Below, piece by piece: positions 1-10,861 of a stretch of 64,000 bases of DNA; position 1 is the stretch's first letter; each line of letters begins with the position of its first letter. This stretch comes from Oscheius dolichura (taxonomy: Eukaryota; Nematoda; Chromadorea; Rhabditida; Rhabditidae): the NCBI GenBank assembly GCA_932521035.1, contig OW051493.1, positions 1,488,001 to 1,552,000 on the forward strand. Direction: 5' to 3'. The notes under the pieces are model-generated. The model had not been told where the DNA came from and ran no database searches. It saw only the letters and a list, made by a program, of their open reading frames with translations. The position numbers and the translations under genes were made by a program.

Positions 1-110
1 CGAGATATTCCAGTCAGACCGGGAGTGAGCTGTTACGTCAGCCGGGCATTCTTACACATTAGCTGGAGATTTGCATCCTGCTTTTACAGCTACTAATTAT
101 CCATTTGCAG

Positions 111-407
111 ATATTCAAATACGACATCTGGCTTATCGAAACAAAGAATAAGAACCATTGGCGAATTCTTACTGTCAAAAGAGGATCTATGCAATATGAA
201 GGGTTCGTCGTTCAGACCGCCCGATCTAAAGAACAACTGGCCATGTTATTCATCGAATATGCTAGAGATTATCGTCGAGAATCGTTTCCGATAGACTATT
301 CCACATTTTACGATCTTCTGACAAAAGCGGATACTATAGAAGACGTTAAAGCGGAAGTTTCTAACCTGTTTCACTTTGTTGATCTCTGTTCGGATGAGGA
401 GGAGTGA
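111..407 (+). CDS. Last exon of an unrecognised protein (partial, 5' part off the window)
   Basis: A splice acceptor (TTTGCAG) at about 110 opens a frame that runs to TGA at 405-407. An alternative acceptor lies about 20 bases upstream, after TTTTACAG. The exon encodes about 99 residues, starting IFKYDIWLIETKNKN and ending in the acidic tail CSDEEE. Codon use is balanced and there are no low-complexity tracts, which favours real coding. I do not recognise the family. The composition is that of a soluble protein, with an acidic C-terminus and no membrane segment. Upstream exons must lie to the left of position 1. The overlapping minus-strand frame is a shadow. Confidence 0.5.
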   Translation: MFKYDIWLIETKNKNHWRILTVKRGSMQYEGFVVQTARSKEQLAMLFIEYARDYRRESFPIDYSTFYDLLTKADTIEDVKAEVSNLFHFVDLCSDEEE

Positions 408-1291
408 TCCTGTTGTCTTTTTCATTAGAAAATCAGTAAAAATGTCGATTATATAATGGGTGGATATAAGAACCAAGAATAAAACGAAATCCGTCAAGAT
501 CTCATCTTCTGAGAAATGGCTCATCTGCATTGGATGGTGATACTGCACTGGTTGAATTCTCACCGAAACAGAAACGCTGGAATGTCCGTAGTTTGTAAGC
601 TGCCCGAGCGCCGCGCGCCCGCACCCGTAAAATCTCGGCAGCTGGCGGCACTGACTTCCAGGCGCCCGTTTTTGGGCCAGCAAATTACTTGCTCAACCTC
701 TTGAGGTTCGTAAGCTTTCTGACCCATCGAAAGATGTGGTCAGATAAATTTTGGAAAGCTTTCCCGGCTGGGAAAGCAGTATGATACAAAAACTGCTTGT
801 CAACTTCTTGGCTTCTTCTTGTCAACAAAAAGGATCGGATAACTTGATCAGAAACTCGGAAAAGGAAATCATTTCATCGCTTCTTCTCTTCGGATTCAAA
901 GCTACGAGGTAAATTCCCACTTCCTACAGTAATCCATCCAAAGAATTTCAATAAAATGAGGTCAAAATTTCAGCTTTGCACCAGTCTACGTTATCCACAG
1001 GCCTCCTTCCATTTCTGCCGACTGTAGCCTCTGCCGCGACCAGATTGAAGTCTCCAAACTTTCCGGATCCTTTTCGTATAATTGGCAACATTTGTGCCGC
1101 TTGTTTATGGTCCTTCAATGGGCCATTTACCCTTACGACAAAGGGCTAATAAATTGATAAGATTGTAATTTGATTGTTCCGGGACCACCGCTCTTATCAG
1201 TCACTTTTTAACAACTCTCTCCCGGTTCTCCCTCGCTTTCGTTAGCCCACCGGCCATATAATTTGTCAAAATAGAACTCGACTCCAAAAAC
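408..1291. other. Intergenic gap with half a foldback repeat
   Basis: No gene seen. It holds a single arm of the GCACCCGTAAAATCTCGGCA hairpin family at about 621-641. That arm sits in a segment of about 175 bp (605-785) that recurs almost unchanged at 2766-2945. The last 150 bases before the transporter start are probably its promoter. Confidence 0.6.
605..785. repeat. Dispersed repeat, copy 1 of a near-identical pair
   Basis: It runs from the GCGCGCCCGCACCCG block through TTGGAAAGCTTTCCC. The second copy is at 2766-2945, inside intron 3 of the transporter, with only a few mismatches over about 175 bp. Each copy carries one arm of the hairpin family described below, without its partner arm. 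Confidence 0.85.
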
Positions 1292-4200
1292 ATGGAGGGA
1301 AAGCTAAAACTCAACCGTTTCTACGTCTTCTGTATTTTTACCTGGTTCTTGGCACACATTTGGGCGTGTCATAATCTCTTCCCGGTGAGTTATTCTGGCG
1401 ATTATTGCCCATTATTGCAATTAAAAGCGGTTTTATCTAATAATGTTGGCCTGTTTTACTGTAATGGCAGCATTATTGCGTTCCCGTTTATTTTTTTACC
1501 TTATTTTTACAGCTTTTACCAGTCTTGTAACAGCGGAAAATGTTGAATCCATAAAATATCGTATTTTGGAAAAAATACGAAAACATATGGATTTAGCCAA
1601 CATTTTAGGTTTCGAGATATGGCACTCAGTAAAGACGATTTCGCTGCCGAGATTTTACGGGTGCAGGAGGAAGACACCGGAACGGGGTTTCTCACGCGTG
1701 CAAGACGAAAAACTTGAGCGGAAAACTGTTCATATGGTTTTTTCTTCGCTGCGGGACCATTCAGCCCACAGAAAGCCTGAAAATTCCCCGAAAAGAAGCC
1801 AAATTTCGAATTTCTGATGTAATTTTCAGTCTATTTGCAATCTTTTTGATCCCCTCTAACGGAGCGTCTCGTTCTCGCTCTCACTCACGCGTCAGACAAT
1901 AAAACCTCGATAACAGAGACAACAGAAGTAGAGATAACCGCTGCCGGGGACAGAGATTCGTCAAAATAGACACAATATTTACCCTTTTTAGGTCTTTTAC
2001 GGTCTCACACCGAAGCAGGAATGCGAGGATTCGACGTTCCACTGGTCGGCGAAGCAGTGTTCCCTTTCCCAGAAGCAGCAATGCGACGAACTGAAGAATT
2101 GCAGCCAAGTTATTACCATACCGCCGGATTTTCGATCAGTTGTCGAAGATTTCGACCTTCTCTGCGATAGATCCTACTTCTCAGCGGCGGTTAGTCCTTT
2201 AAATTCAGCAGGAAAAATAAAAACAACGGGCAGCTCCTCTTTACGGCTTGTAAACAGTAGGCAACGATAATTTATCACCGTTTTTGGAGGTTGTTTCTGC
2301 TCTTTTCCACCAAATTTTCACATTTTCCATATTTGGAGACCAGGTAGGAGATAAAATTGCCATTGGAAACCTGTTATTGTGTCAATTTTCTGAAAATGTA
2401 GCCTTCTATTGAAGAAAGCGACCCTCGCTCTCCTGCACGCTGTTTACAAGGCGTTTTTGTTCATTTTGGAAGGAAAAATAGACTACAAATGATGTGCAGT
2501 ATCAAGAAAAACGAGAAATTTTAGATAACAACGCTCCAATTCAGTGGAGTGCTGGTAGGAGCACTGGTCTACGGCCATTTGGGAGATCACTTCGGACGGA
2601 AGCCGGTATCCCTCATTGGAATCGGAATTGGAATGGTTACCGGTATTGCTAGCGGTCAGTTTTTACCACAGGGCTTACTCTGGATCAGTATATTATTATA
2701 AAATGTCATAACCACAAAGCAAAGAGAAGCAAAATCCGTCTACTTTGAGGAATAGAAGCAATTTAGACGCCGCGCGCCCGCACCCGTAAAATCTCGGCAG
2801 CTGGCGGCACCGACTTCCAGGCGCCCGCCTTTGGGCCAGCAAATTACTTGCTCAACCTCTTGAGGTTCGTAAGCTTTCTGACCCATCGAAAGATGTGGTC
2901 AGATTAATTTTGGAAAGCTTTCCCACTTGGGAAGGCAATAAATTGAAAACAACTGAAACCGATTCAAAAATAGGTAGATGGGTCGGTTTCTCATCATCAA
3001 AAGGTACTTGCACCAGAAAATATCAAAATAGCGTAGAATTTATTTCCTTCAGTTCCCGAACCGTACTTTCTTTTCCTACCGTAATCACTCGAAAAATGAA
3101 TATTTCAGGATTTGTTCCTAACTGGCAGCTGTTTGGTCTTTGTCGCTTCATCATCGGCTCCAGTATGGCGTGTGTTATCGTCGTCTTCTATACCTACAAC
3201 GTGGAACTACTGCTGCCGGAACATCGTCTCCTTATGAGAAGTATCACCGGCTGGGTAAGAGGGGTCTTTCTTAACTTTTTCGACGGGTTTTTGAGGATTT
3301 CACTGAAAGGAAAGGGGTAAAATTTCACTTTTCAAACTCGCCATACATGGGCAAAGCCCCAGGCACGTCGCGTTACGTAACACATCCCTCTGTCAAAGTT
3401 TGTGGGGCTACAGGTTGTTTTGTGGGGGCGGGTGAGATGTGACCGTGTTCGTTAGAATCGTCTTGACGTGGTCTCCAAGCAGGCCTTTGAATTTTTGAAA
3501 TCGACCTAGAAATGGCCGAGATACGGACACAAACACCCGACACTCCCGTCAGCGACCAAAAAACGGGCGCGCAATTGGGAGTTTTCATCCAAAACATGGA
3601 TAATTCGACGGAAATAGTGAATCCAGTTGGAAAAATAGGTTTCAGGGTCCGGCCAGGACAGTTTTCACGCTGATTTGTTGGCTTACCGGCTGGTGGAGGT
3701 CTGCCACCGTAGCCACTTCCCTCTTCTTGGTTCCAGTGTTTCTAGCCGTCCTTATATTCTTCCCCGAGTCGCCAATTTGGTAATTGGGACAATACAAAAA
3801 CAGAAAAAGTGTAATTTCTAGGTATCAGACAAAAAATCGGATCAAAGACGCCAACGAGGCCAGTAATCGGATCAGAAAGATGGCGGGCCTGCCGGAAGAG
3901 GAGGAACATTTCCTTCCCCAGACGAAGGAGGTCGATGACCACGTCTACACCGTCAAGGATCTCTTCGCCGAAAAGAAATTGGCCAAAATGACAGCTGTCC
4001 TAGCCATGTTGTGGTTCAGCACGAGGTTGGGTTACGGTAGCTTTTGACACTTTCCCAAAATTTCAGTCTAATGTCCTACAGTAATGAGCTAAACGCCGGA
4101 AATCTGGGATCCTTCTACTTCAATCAGTTCGTCGTAGGACTGGCTACTGTAGCTGTTCAATATGTACGTTTTTGTGGGAGTTTTAACGGGAAAAACTGCT

Positions 4201-5595
4201 ACATTTAATAGACTTTGGGAACTACATATGGTGGCTTTCAAAGCGGTCAAAGAAAAATGCAAAAAAAAAACAGCTTTCTCCCAGGAAGAGTCGAACCAGA
4301 GAGCATGCGCCGGTCAGTGTTACACTGCGGCGCGCCGCGCGCCTGCACCCGTAGAATCTCGGCAGCAGGGCGCATCGACTTTCGGCGGCGCGCCCAACCA
4401 GTATGAAACGGTAAGGGCGGCACGATGTCCTGTAAAATCCAGTGTTTTGATGATTTCAACCAAAGTGAAACGAATGCAGAATGAAAGAGAGAAGAGCAAA
4501 ACCAGTACGAAAGAGAGCAAAACCGGTACAAAAGTGAGCAAAACCAAATGAGTAAGAAGTGAACAAGGAGACAAAATAAGCACAGTGAAAAGAGTACTTC
4601 CAAACGGACAACATCTAAATGAAACATTACGGTAGTGGAATCAATTATAACCAAATTGCATCGCGATTATCCCCATGGTCTGCGAGTCTCGATAATCCGT
4701 ACCTTGATGTTTACTCAGTCGGGCACAGTCTTTGAAACCTCCTGTTGAAAATCCCATTTCAGGCTGTTTTCTTCGTCGACACCTACCTGGGGGCGTTCAA
4801 TCGTCGCCGCCTCCATCAAATTCCCCAATTTATTGTCCTCCTGTGCTTCGCCTCCCTCATGGGACTGCTGCTCTTTCCCCAAGGCGATTGTGAACAAAAA
4901 ACTTGGTGGAATTGGACTGGTAAGACAGAAATAAAAAAAGAAGAAGTTACCGTATTCCAGTGATCTCATTGAATATCCTGGGAACAGCAGCGATGACCCT
5001 GGTCTGGGATGCTTGCTACCTCGTAGCGGCTGAAGTATTCCCGACGAAATTGAGAAGTGTCGGTGTGGGAATCTGTTCCCTGATGGCGAGAGTCGGAGCT
5101 ATTGTTGCTCCACAGGTAATATTTCTGTCCATTTCATTAGAAAATAGGAAATTGTACCGTAGAAAAAATGGATTCATTTAGCTAGCGGGGTCCGCGCGCC
5201 CGCACCCGTAAAATCTCGGCAACTGGGAGGTATGAGAATGCCGCGCCGCTCAATAAAGACGGTTTCGCTGCCGAGATTTTACGGGTGCGGCTGCCAGGAA
5301 CCAAACCCAACGGAATTCGGGAAAAACCACAACCTGAACAAAAATACGGTATAAATAGGAAAATATCGTTTCCAAATCGTCAGAAAATGATGTCCACAAT
5401 ATTCTCTCCCGTTTATAGATGGCGTTCCTGTCCCGTTTCTCCATGGCCGCGCCTTATGGTGTCGTCATTGCCATCGGTTGTATGGCCCTCTTGATCAGTA
5501 TATTCTACCTGCCCAATACGAAAGGAGTCGATCTATCCGATCCAGAAGAAGAAGCCGAAAGGAGAGCATTCAGTGCCTCTATTATTATCGAATAG
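1292..5595 (+). CDS. SLC22-type (organic ion) major facilitator transporter
   Basis: Ten exons join in frame: 1292-1384, 1992-2189, 2525-2654, 3109-3254, 3646-3779, 3822-4025, 4067-4163, 4763-4919, 4961-5115 and 5419-5595. Exon 1 carries a first membrane helix (FYVFCIFTWFLAHIWA). Exon 2 is a Cys-rich extracellular loop ending DLLCDRSYFSAA, as in SLC22. Exon 3 has the MFS loop motif GHLGDHFGRKP. Exon 5 ends with PESPIW, and exon 9 has AEVFPTKLRSVGVG; both are SLC22 hallmarks. Family knowledge makes this a plasma-membrane carrier of organic cations, anions or zwitterions; the substrate cannot be read. The exon 3 acceptor at 2524 was chosen because it keeps phase and supplies ITTLQF before the next helix. 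An AATAAA lies at 5653. Introns carry repeat insertions. Confidence 0.88.
1644..1666. repeat. Single arm of the hairpin repeat family
   Basis: CTGCCGAGATTTTACGGGTG lies in transporter intron 1 and has no nearby partner arm. It looks like the right half of a broken element. Confidence 0.7.
2766..2945. repeat. Dispersed repeat, copy 2 of a near-identical pair
   Basis: This is the same sequence as 605-785, lying in transporter intron 3. The high similarity implies a recent copy event or gene conversion. Confidence 0.85.
3341..3600. repeat. CCATACATGGGCAAA-ended element, copy 1
   Basis: This intronic copy starts CCATACATGGGCAAAG and ends near AAAACATGG. The shared core reads GATACGGACACAAACACCCG, preceded by GTTACGTAACA near the left end. 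It lies in transporter intron 4. Seven copies occur in the window. There is no coding capacity; a short minus-strand ORF in it is only repeat sequence. Confidence 0.8.
4345..4366. repeat. Single arm of the hairpin repeat family
   Basis: GCACCCGTAGAATCTCGGCA lies in transporter intron 7, next to a GC-rich block and without a matching right arm. Confidence 0.65.
4484..4560. repeat. Short tandem repeat in intron 7
   Basis: Three to four imperfect units of about 19-20 bases, each carrying GAGCAAAACC followed by RGTACRAAAG, run along intron 7 of the transporter. They are non-coding in the spliced model. Confidence 0.6.
5201..5290. repeat. Complete foldback hairpin element
   Basis: The left arm GCACCCGTAAAATCTCGGCA (5202-5221) pairs with the right arm at 5268-5288 over about 21 bases, with a 46-base loop. 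It lies in intron 9 of the transporter. Confidence 0.85.
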
Positions 5596-5658
5596 TATCC
5601 GGCTATATTGGAATAATAATCATTTGTACAGAGGATATACCATGTAAAATTTAATAAA

Positions 5659-6012
5659 TTTCACCGTTACCATTTATTTCAGTGTAAGAAAATTATCCAG
5701 TTATGTTGTTGAAAACCCGCTGAAAACGTAGTACTGTAGTTTTTCCCCGGTCATACCATCTTCCAGTTTATTTACCCGGGCTAAATTCTAGAATTTCGGC
5801 TGTTTTCCCTTCCCTCTCCAGATGTCTTCCCCTATTTTTTTGTTGGAAAAATGAGAATAGTCACTTCAGACTCTAAGAGAAGGAAACGAAACAAAATAAG
5901 GAATAATTTATTGTGAAATGGAGCAGATTTATTGAGCACAATATTGAGCACGAGTATTATTACTGTATTCTGTTTCAATTTGCCTATAAGTGTATCGCTG
6001 AGGAGATAATTC
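5659..6012. other. Intergenic gap between convergent genes
   Basis: The gap holds the transporter 3' end and the 3' flank of cassette gene D1. No gene seen. Confidence 0.6.
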
Positions 6013-6600
6013 TCACTCTAGGAACTGTGTGTCGTCGCTATCCATCATTAGAGCCAGTAGTTCCGGATCCTCTTCAGCTTCCCTGAATTTTTTGTGAATT
6101 TTGTCTGCTTTTCTATTTCAAAACAGCTTTTCTTTGAAATTTGAGATGTAAAAAAAGCAGATTTTGGAAAATTTTCATTGTATCCTTCTAATTTTTGAAG
6201 TTTTTAAGCACCTAGAAAAGTTTCTGGTTCCTGGAGAGAGCACTAAATTTTTCATTGGCTTTACTTCAAAATAGAATGTTCCGTTTTGGATAGAAATTGC
6301 CATTTTGACTCCAAAAAACAATAAACTTTTGAAATTTGCGGGAAAACCTACGCAATCATCTCCGGATGCGGATAATACATTTTGTGTTTATGTTTCTTGT
6401 AATCTACTCCAATTCCTAGTGGGGAAACACCGCCGGCCATGTGTTTATCCTCCATATTCACAGCTGCATCACCGCTGAATTGATTGTTATCCAATTTTCA
6501 AGATTTAGAAGTCGTCTTACCGGATATTCTCTCCAAAAATGGGGAAGAATAGAGCCCAGAGGAGAAGAAAAAGTAGAAGAGAACGAGGAATGGGGAGCAT
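6013..6600 (-). CDS. Cassette gene D1: small secreted protein, unknown family
   Basis: Three exons in transcription order: 6600-6521, 6474-6352 and 6082-6013. They encode about 90 residues. The N-terminus MLPIPRSLLLFLLLWALFF is a textbook signal peptide, so the product is probably secreted. The mature part has a basic His/Lys stretch, then MYYPHPEMI across the last intron, then an acidic tail EDPELLALMM. The paralogue D2 (13437-13998) has the same three exons with the same phases, and a second exon of identical length (123 bases). No known domain recognised. Confidence 0.72.
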
Positions 6601-7107
6601 TAGACTGGAAAGGGGAGCATTAGACTGGAAAGGGGAAATAACGAGAATTGCAATCGTAAAAGAGGTAAAATTGGAATTTTTCCACTGGGAATGATTTAAA
6701 AAAAGGGAATGCAACATTTTTGTGAGACAGAAATTCTGCTGAAAACAATAACATGGCAGTATCTCTTTCCTGTTTATACTCATGAAATTATATAAAAACT
6801 GACACAGTCTCTCTGATTACTCTATTGGCCATCGGAAATTATAAGAAGAAGGAATAAAGCAGACAAAAACCGGCCAACTTATCTAGATTGATAAATGAAT
6901 TTTCGCGGTTATAGACAGCCGGAAGAAGTGAAAATTCCCGGACTGGACCGTCAGAAACCCTTCTCTTGGGGAGAAATTGAGAAAATGGAGAAGACAATCC
7001 CCTTTTCTATTAATTTAGCCGGTATTATAGATAAAAAACCATTAATTTGGAGGAAAAATAACCGAGAATGGAGGAAATGGGCCAAGAAGTCGCTTGGTAC
7101 TGGATGG

Positions 7108-7280
7108 AAGCCACTCCCATTCAATTTTAGGAGTCGGCAACCAGTGGAAGGGGTTCTAGAAATGAAAATAAGGAAATGCGGCCCAAAAAAATGGTGAGAA
7201 ACCTCTCAGACGTGGTAGAGATGCCGAGCAATAGGACCAATTTCTCATCGAAGCGTTCTCACCGGGGTCCCAAGGGGAAT
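7108..7280. repeat. Direct repeat, copy 1 (other copy 12750-12910)
   Basis: About 165 bp beginning ATTCAATTTTAGGAGTCGGC, matching the second copy with scattered mismatches. The copies bracket most of cassette 1. Confidence 0.8.
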
Positions 7281-7602
7281 TCTTCATTTGTAGGCTTGCA
7301 AGAACTACGGTAAAGAAATCAGCAATCGATCACACAGGGAAAATTAGAGATTATCAAGGGGAAATGGAACCTGAAGAAAGAAAGAGAAGGGTCTGAGAAT
7401 GAGTAAAAGTTGGATATTGGACAATTGGGCAGGTTTCTCGGGATATTTCAATGAAAAATGAGAATTTTTCAACCCATACGTAGTATATATAGTATAAGTG
7501 GATACATTTCCAGAGCCAACGATTAAAAAAAGCGAATAAAACATATTTATTACTAATAAAGTGATTTTATCATTATTCGTGGGAGGAAAACATGGTTGTA
7601 GT

Positions 7603-7736
7603 CCATTTCCAATGAAAAAGACACGAATTCAAAACTGGCGGCGCGTCTCCGCTGTGGGACCAGGTCTGAAGCTTGGTGGTCCCGCAGCGGAGATGTGGCG
7701 CGAATTTTGAATTCGTGTCTTTTCCGTTGAAAATGG
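7603..7736. repeat. Foldback element with ~58-base arms
   Basis: The arms (about 7603-7660 and 7677-7736) both read AAAAGACACGAATTC outward and GTCTCCGCTG-like inward. The loop is short. This is a MITE-type palindrome with no ORF. Confidence 0.8.
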
Positions 7737-7899
7737 GTCATGCGATACCCTGAGCACATAAAACGAACTGCCAAATAAGTAATACTCTTCTAGCAAAAAT
7801 ACTGATTGATGTTATAAAGAACAGATAAAACATGAAACAAAAATTACAGTAATTATTATAGTAAGTGGAGCAGTCAGCGTCAACCTAAAAATGAAATAT

Positions 7900-8042
7900 A
7901 GTTCTTTTCTAACGGATAGGGTTCCCATAATTTGGCTCCGTTCGAGACCATTTTGGGACTGGGGAAACAAAATCGCAAGTTTTGTTTGATTTTCAAGAAA
8001 AAGCCGGATTACTGTAGCCCTATTCGTTGGAAAAAGACTAGA
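7900..8042. repeat. Palindromic element, related inverted copy at 33737-33885
   Basis: The left end CTAACGGATAGGG and right end CCCTATTCGTTGGAAAAAG are inverted repeats. The interior GGACTGGGGAAACAAAATCG and AAAAAGCCGGATTACTGTAG recur in the opposite orientation at 33.74 kb. Confidence 0.7.
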
Positions 8043-8158
8043 CAAGCTGTTTCTCATCCAAGGGAAAGCATTTTCATCTTCGAAATTGAATATCAGGGAA
8101 CTTTTGATCCCAAGAGTCAGAAAATTGCCGAAAGGTCCCGAAACGAACGGTTTTTGGA

Positions 8159-9277
8159 TCACAAAAAGGGCTCTATTTCCTTTTTTTCAAAGACAGAATA
8201 AAAATATTGCATAAAACATGCTATAAAAGATCATATAGATTATATCCCATTTTTTACCTTTCTTGATTTCGTCATCAATCTTCTTCTGATAATCTTTAAT
8301 AGCCCTCATTCCTCTGAAAATTTCAACTAATATCCGGTTTAAATTCCCACCTACTTGGCATAATACGCGGGGGCGTAGTAGCTGACTTCCCGGCTCCGTT
8401 TCTTGATCCAATTAATACCAAAAACCATGTTCTCCCGGTTGAGACCAATGTTTACATTACATTCCAGGTTGATATTCTCCATCCTGAAGCCATTTTTATG
8501 TTTTATTCGCGATTTTTGAACCGACTTGACGTAATTTTTCCCAGAACTTTCAACAGGTAGATGACAGGCGAGGGAGGCTACAAAATCGAGTAGATTTCCT
8601 TCCTTTGTGGGTCAAAAATCTCACCTTGACCGGCTTTTCGGAGGAGGTCGTTATATTTACCGCAGAGGCTGCTAATTTTCTCGCTAAAAAAGGTTTTGAA
8701 TTGACATTTTATAGAGAAAAAAAGCAATTTGCACTATTCTCCTCACGGTTTCGACCCTAATTCCGAAAAATGAGCCGATTTCAAGGTGTAAACTGGGTCG
8801 CCTACTTACAAACTGGGTTTACTGTAATCCATATTTGGGCAACGCCCGGGCGCGCGCTGCGTTACATAGTGCTCTCCAACTAGGTCTTTGAATTTTTGAA
8901 ATCGACCAAGAAATGACCGAGATACGGACACAAACACCCGACACTCTCGTCTACGCCCAATTTCGGGCGCGCCCAAAATTCGGCGTTTTGCCCATGTATA
9001 GAAAATGGCACCGTACTTTATTTTCTGGACGGAAGGCCATTCAATCTGAAAAATTTCTTTGTTTCCTCAATTCAGACCTTCTTACCGTCTGTGTGCTACT
9101 CTTTCCCCGTTCGATAAAGGGGATGATTCCATATTTCAGGCCGATCGAGACTGAGTCGTCTTCTATGTCCGTTACAGCTCGCATTTGACATGTTCCATCT
9201 TCTGAAGACTTCCACTCATGGCACAGATTATTCTCTAGGATAGAAAGGAGCAGAACTGCTGGAAAATAGAGCTCCAT
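8159..9277 (-). CDS. Cassette gene A1: small secreted protein, unknown family
   Basis: Exons in order: 9277-9086, 9045-9017, 8683-8625, 8577-8355, 8313-8258, and a less certain last exon 8220-8159. The start MELYFPAVLLLSILENN is a signal peptide. The tiny exon 2 encodes IEWPSVQKI, matching QEWPSVEEV in paralogue A2 with the same GTACGG donor and phase; this fixes the model. Exon 4 ends YYAPAYYAK and exon 5 reads GMRAIKDYQKKIDDE; A2 has YYVPRYYAE and GMLIIKQYQKEIDKF. Function is unknown. A CCATACATGGGCAAA element has inserted just downstream of exon 2. A2 stops right after the DYQ exon, so the A1 tail is doubtful. Confidence 0.68.
8828..9003. repeat. CCATACATGGGCAAA-ended element, copy 2 (internally deleted)
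   Basis: A shorter copy with the middle GTTACGTAAC-to-GAGATGTGAC portion missing. It lies in intron 2 of A1, ending about 14 bases from exon 2. Confidence 0.75.
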
Positions 9278-9489
9278 TGTCCTAAAAGTCGTTAGAATAA
9301 CAAGAAAGTTAGTTGTTGAGGTATAAATAAGGCTCGACTTTGTTTGTACCGTATAATATGCCAAAATTCAATTTATTTTTATAAAATATAAGTGAAAAAT
9401 TGAACAGAACCGGGCAAGATAACATAAAATGGAAATAAACCGGGAAATTTACACCAGGAACACGAAAAAGCGGCTGGAGCGACTCGGCG

Positions 9490-9577
9490 CCGCACCCGTA
9501 AAATCTCGGCAGCTGAAAGATATGGCACGCCTGCGGCGCGGAGTAAAGAGCACGCAGCTGCCGAGGTTATATGGGTG
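9490..9577. repeat. Foldback hairpin element
   Basis: The left arm GCACCCGTAAAATCTCGGCA is intact. The right arm has mutated (GCCGAGGTTATATGGGTG). It lies between A1 and B1. Confidence 0.8.
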
Positions 9578-9600
9578 AATTTTAACCACCACGGGTATGA

Positions 9601-9774
9601 AAATATCGTATTTCCTCTATTAGAAGCGCATGCGAAGTAAGCGCGCCCTGTAAAAATGCTCTATCTGCACCATGCAAAAACGTTATTGCGGCCGTTTTTC
9701 AAGTGAGTTAGACAGAGCATTTTTACAGAGCGCGCTTACGTCGCATGCGTTTCTAATAGAGGAAATACGGTATG
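9601..9774. repeat. Long-armed foldback element
   Basis: Arms of about 60 bases: the left starts CGTATTTCCTCTATTAGAAG and the right ends with its near-exact reverse complement (AATAGAGGAAATACGG). Both arms carry GCGCATGCG-type and AAATGCTCT-type blocks. The loop is about 50 bases. It lies between A1 and B1. Confidence 0.85.
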
Positions 9775-9798
9775 CATTTTTTAGCCGAAATAAAGCCG

Positions 9799-10244
9799 CT
9801 AGAGTTCATTATGTGTAATGGCTTCTTTTCGTGTTCCCTCGATGCTCTGCTGGTTCCCCCGCTGCTGTTGCATTCCAATCATCATGGCTTCCATCATTTT
9901 TGGATCGTTATTGAGAGCCCTGAAAGATTAAGTTTTCCCTAATCTTACCGCGGTTTCAGCTCAAAAAATATGAGCAGTAAACTGACTTGACCAGGCTCTC
10001 CGTTGGGAAATTGAACTGCTCCTTGTGAGTCTTTATTTCTACGACGGCCTTAATAATTCTAGTCAGGGGATCAAACTCCACACGTCCGCCATAATTCCCG
10101 TCTTTTTTGACTACACTGAAATTTTAGAATTCGAAGGAAAGTAGGGGGAAAGACTTACAATTCATTTTCGTTTTCTGAATTGACGAAAGAAACGAAAACT
10201 AGGGAAAATCCTACGACGATCAAGAGCTTAAGAGATTGTTTCAT
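9799..10244 (-). CDS. Cassette gene B1: small secreted protein, unknown family
   Basis: Three exons in order: 10244-10159, 10115-9987 and 9919-9799, encoding about 111 residues. The signal peptide is MKQSLKLLIVVGFSLVFVSF. The mature region has GGRVEFDPLTRIIKAVVEI, then FNFPTESLVK across intron 2, then NNDPKMMEAMMIGMQQ. Paralogue B2 (15473-16246) has an exon 2 of identical length (129 bases), identical phases, and LNYPSANLVR plus GDPTFMAVIMSGMQQ. The FP...LV/DP..M..MM pattern also resembles D1 and D2. The last exon is polar and Gln/Glu-rich. No known domain recognised. Confidence 0.72.
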
Positions 10245-10861
10245 GACCTGAATAAAGGTAAGAATGGTATTTCAGCTTCAATAATCAATAATTCTGGGAG
10301 TATACCACGAATTTCGAAGAAAATCGGAGAAAAATAAGGTTTTGTATGGATTTCGACAATAAAAAGGCTAGATATTCGGGTAAAAATGAATTTAGAGGTC
10401 TTCTTTATGGCCCAAGCGCTGCTTGTCGTCGTTATCGTCGTAAAACCTGAAAAATATATTGTAAGGATGAGATCCGATATCCGCTAAAGCAACGGAAACT
10501 TGACCATAACCATGAATTTATAAAATTATTGAAACTTCTTTCCACGGTACCAAAGTGCCCAACGCAAATGCCTCTTTATAAAATTGCTGAAATGTGATAG
10601 AAAACCGCCCATATGTGGAGAGTTTCATAAGAACGAGTACTGTATTTTACTGTATTTTTACCAAAAGACCGGGGCTCAAAGCCTCCGCCTGGCTCGTTTG
10701 TATACTGTACGTACGGCACCTAACCGCTAAACAAGAGCCATCACCCGGCTAGAAACATAAATCTTTTTATTCGAGAGATTTTTTTAAAAAATCGTTTCAA
10801 TTTTCCTACAAAATCGGTCCAATCCACCGTTCACTAATCGGTATGGTAGCCTTTTCCCTCC

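Larger units (their letters stand above)
6601..8158. other. Repeat-rich spacer between D1 and A1
   Basis: It contains a stretch at about 7108-7280 that recurs at 12750-12910, plus two palindromic elements (7603-7736 and 7900-8042). A plus-strand frame at 6895-7197 is open but unsupported. No gene is called. Confidence 0.55.

Noticed and set aside
4271..4330. tRNA-like B box (GGTTCGACTC on the minus strand)
   Set aside because: The T-stem does not pair, and no acceptor stem or A box lies at the right distance.
6895..7197. Plus-strand 100-residue ORF
   Set aside because: It overlaps a dispersed repeat (second copy at 12.75 kb), has Trp/Lys-rich random composition, and no splice-compatible partners.
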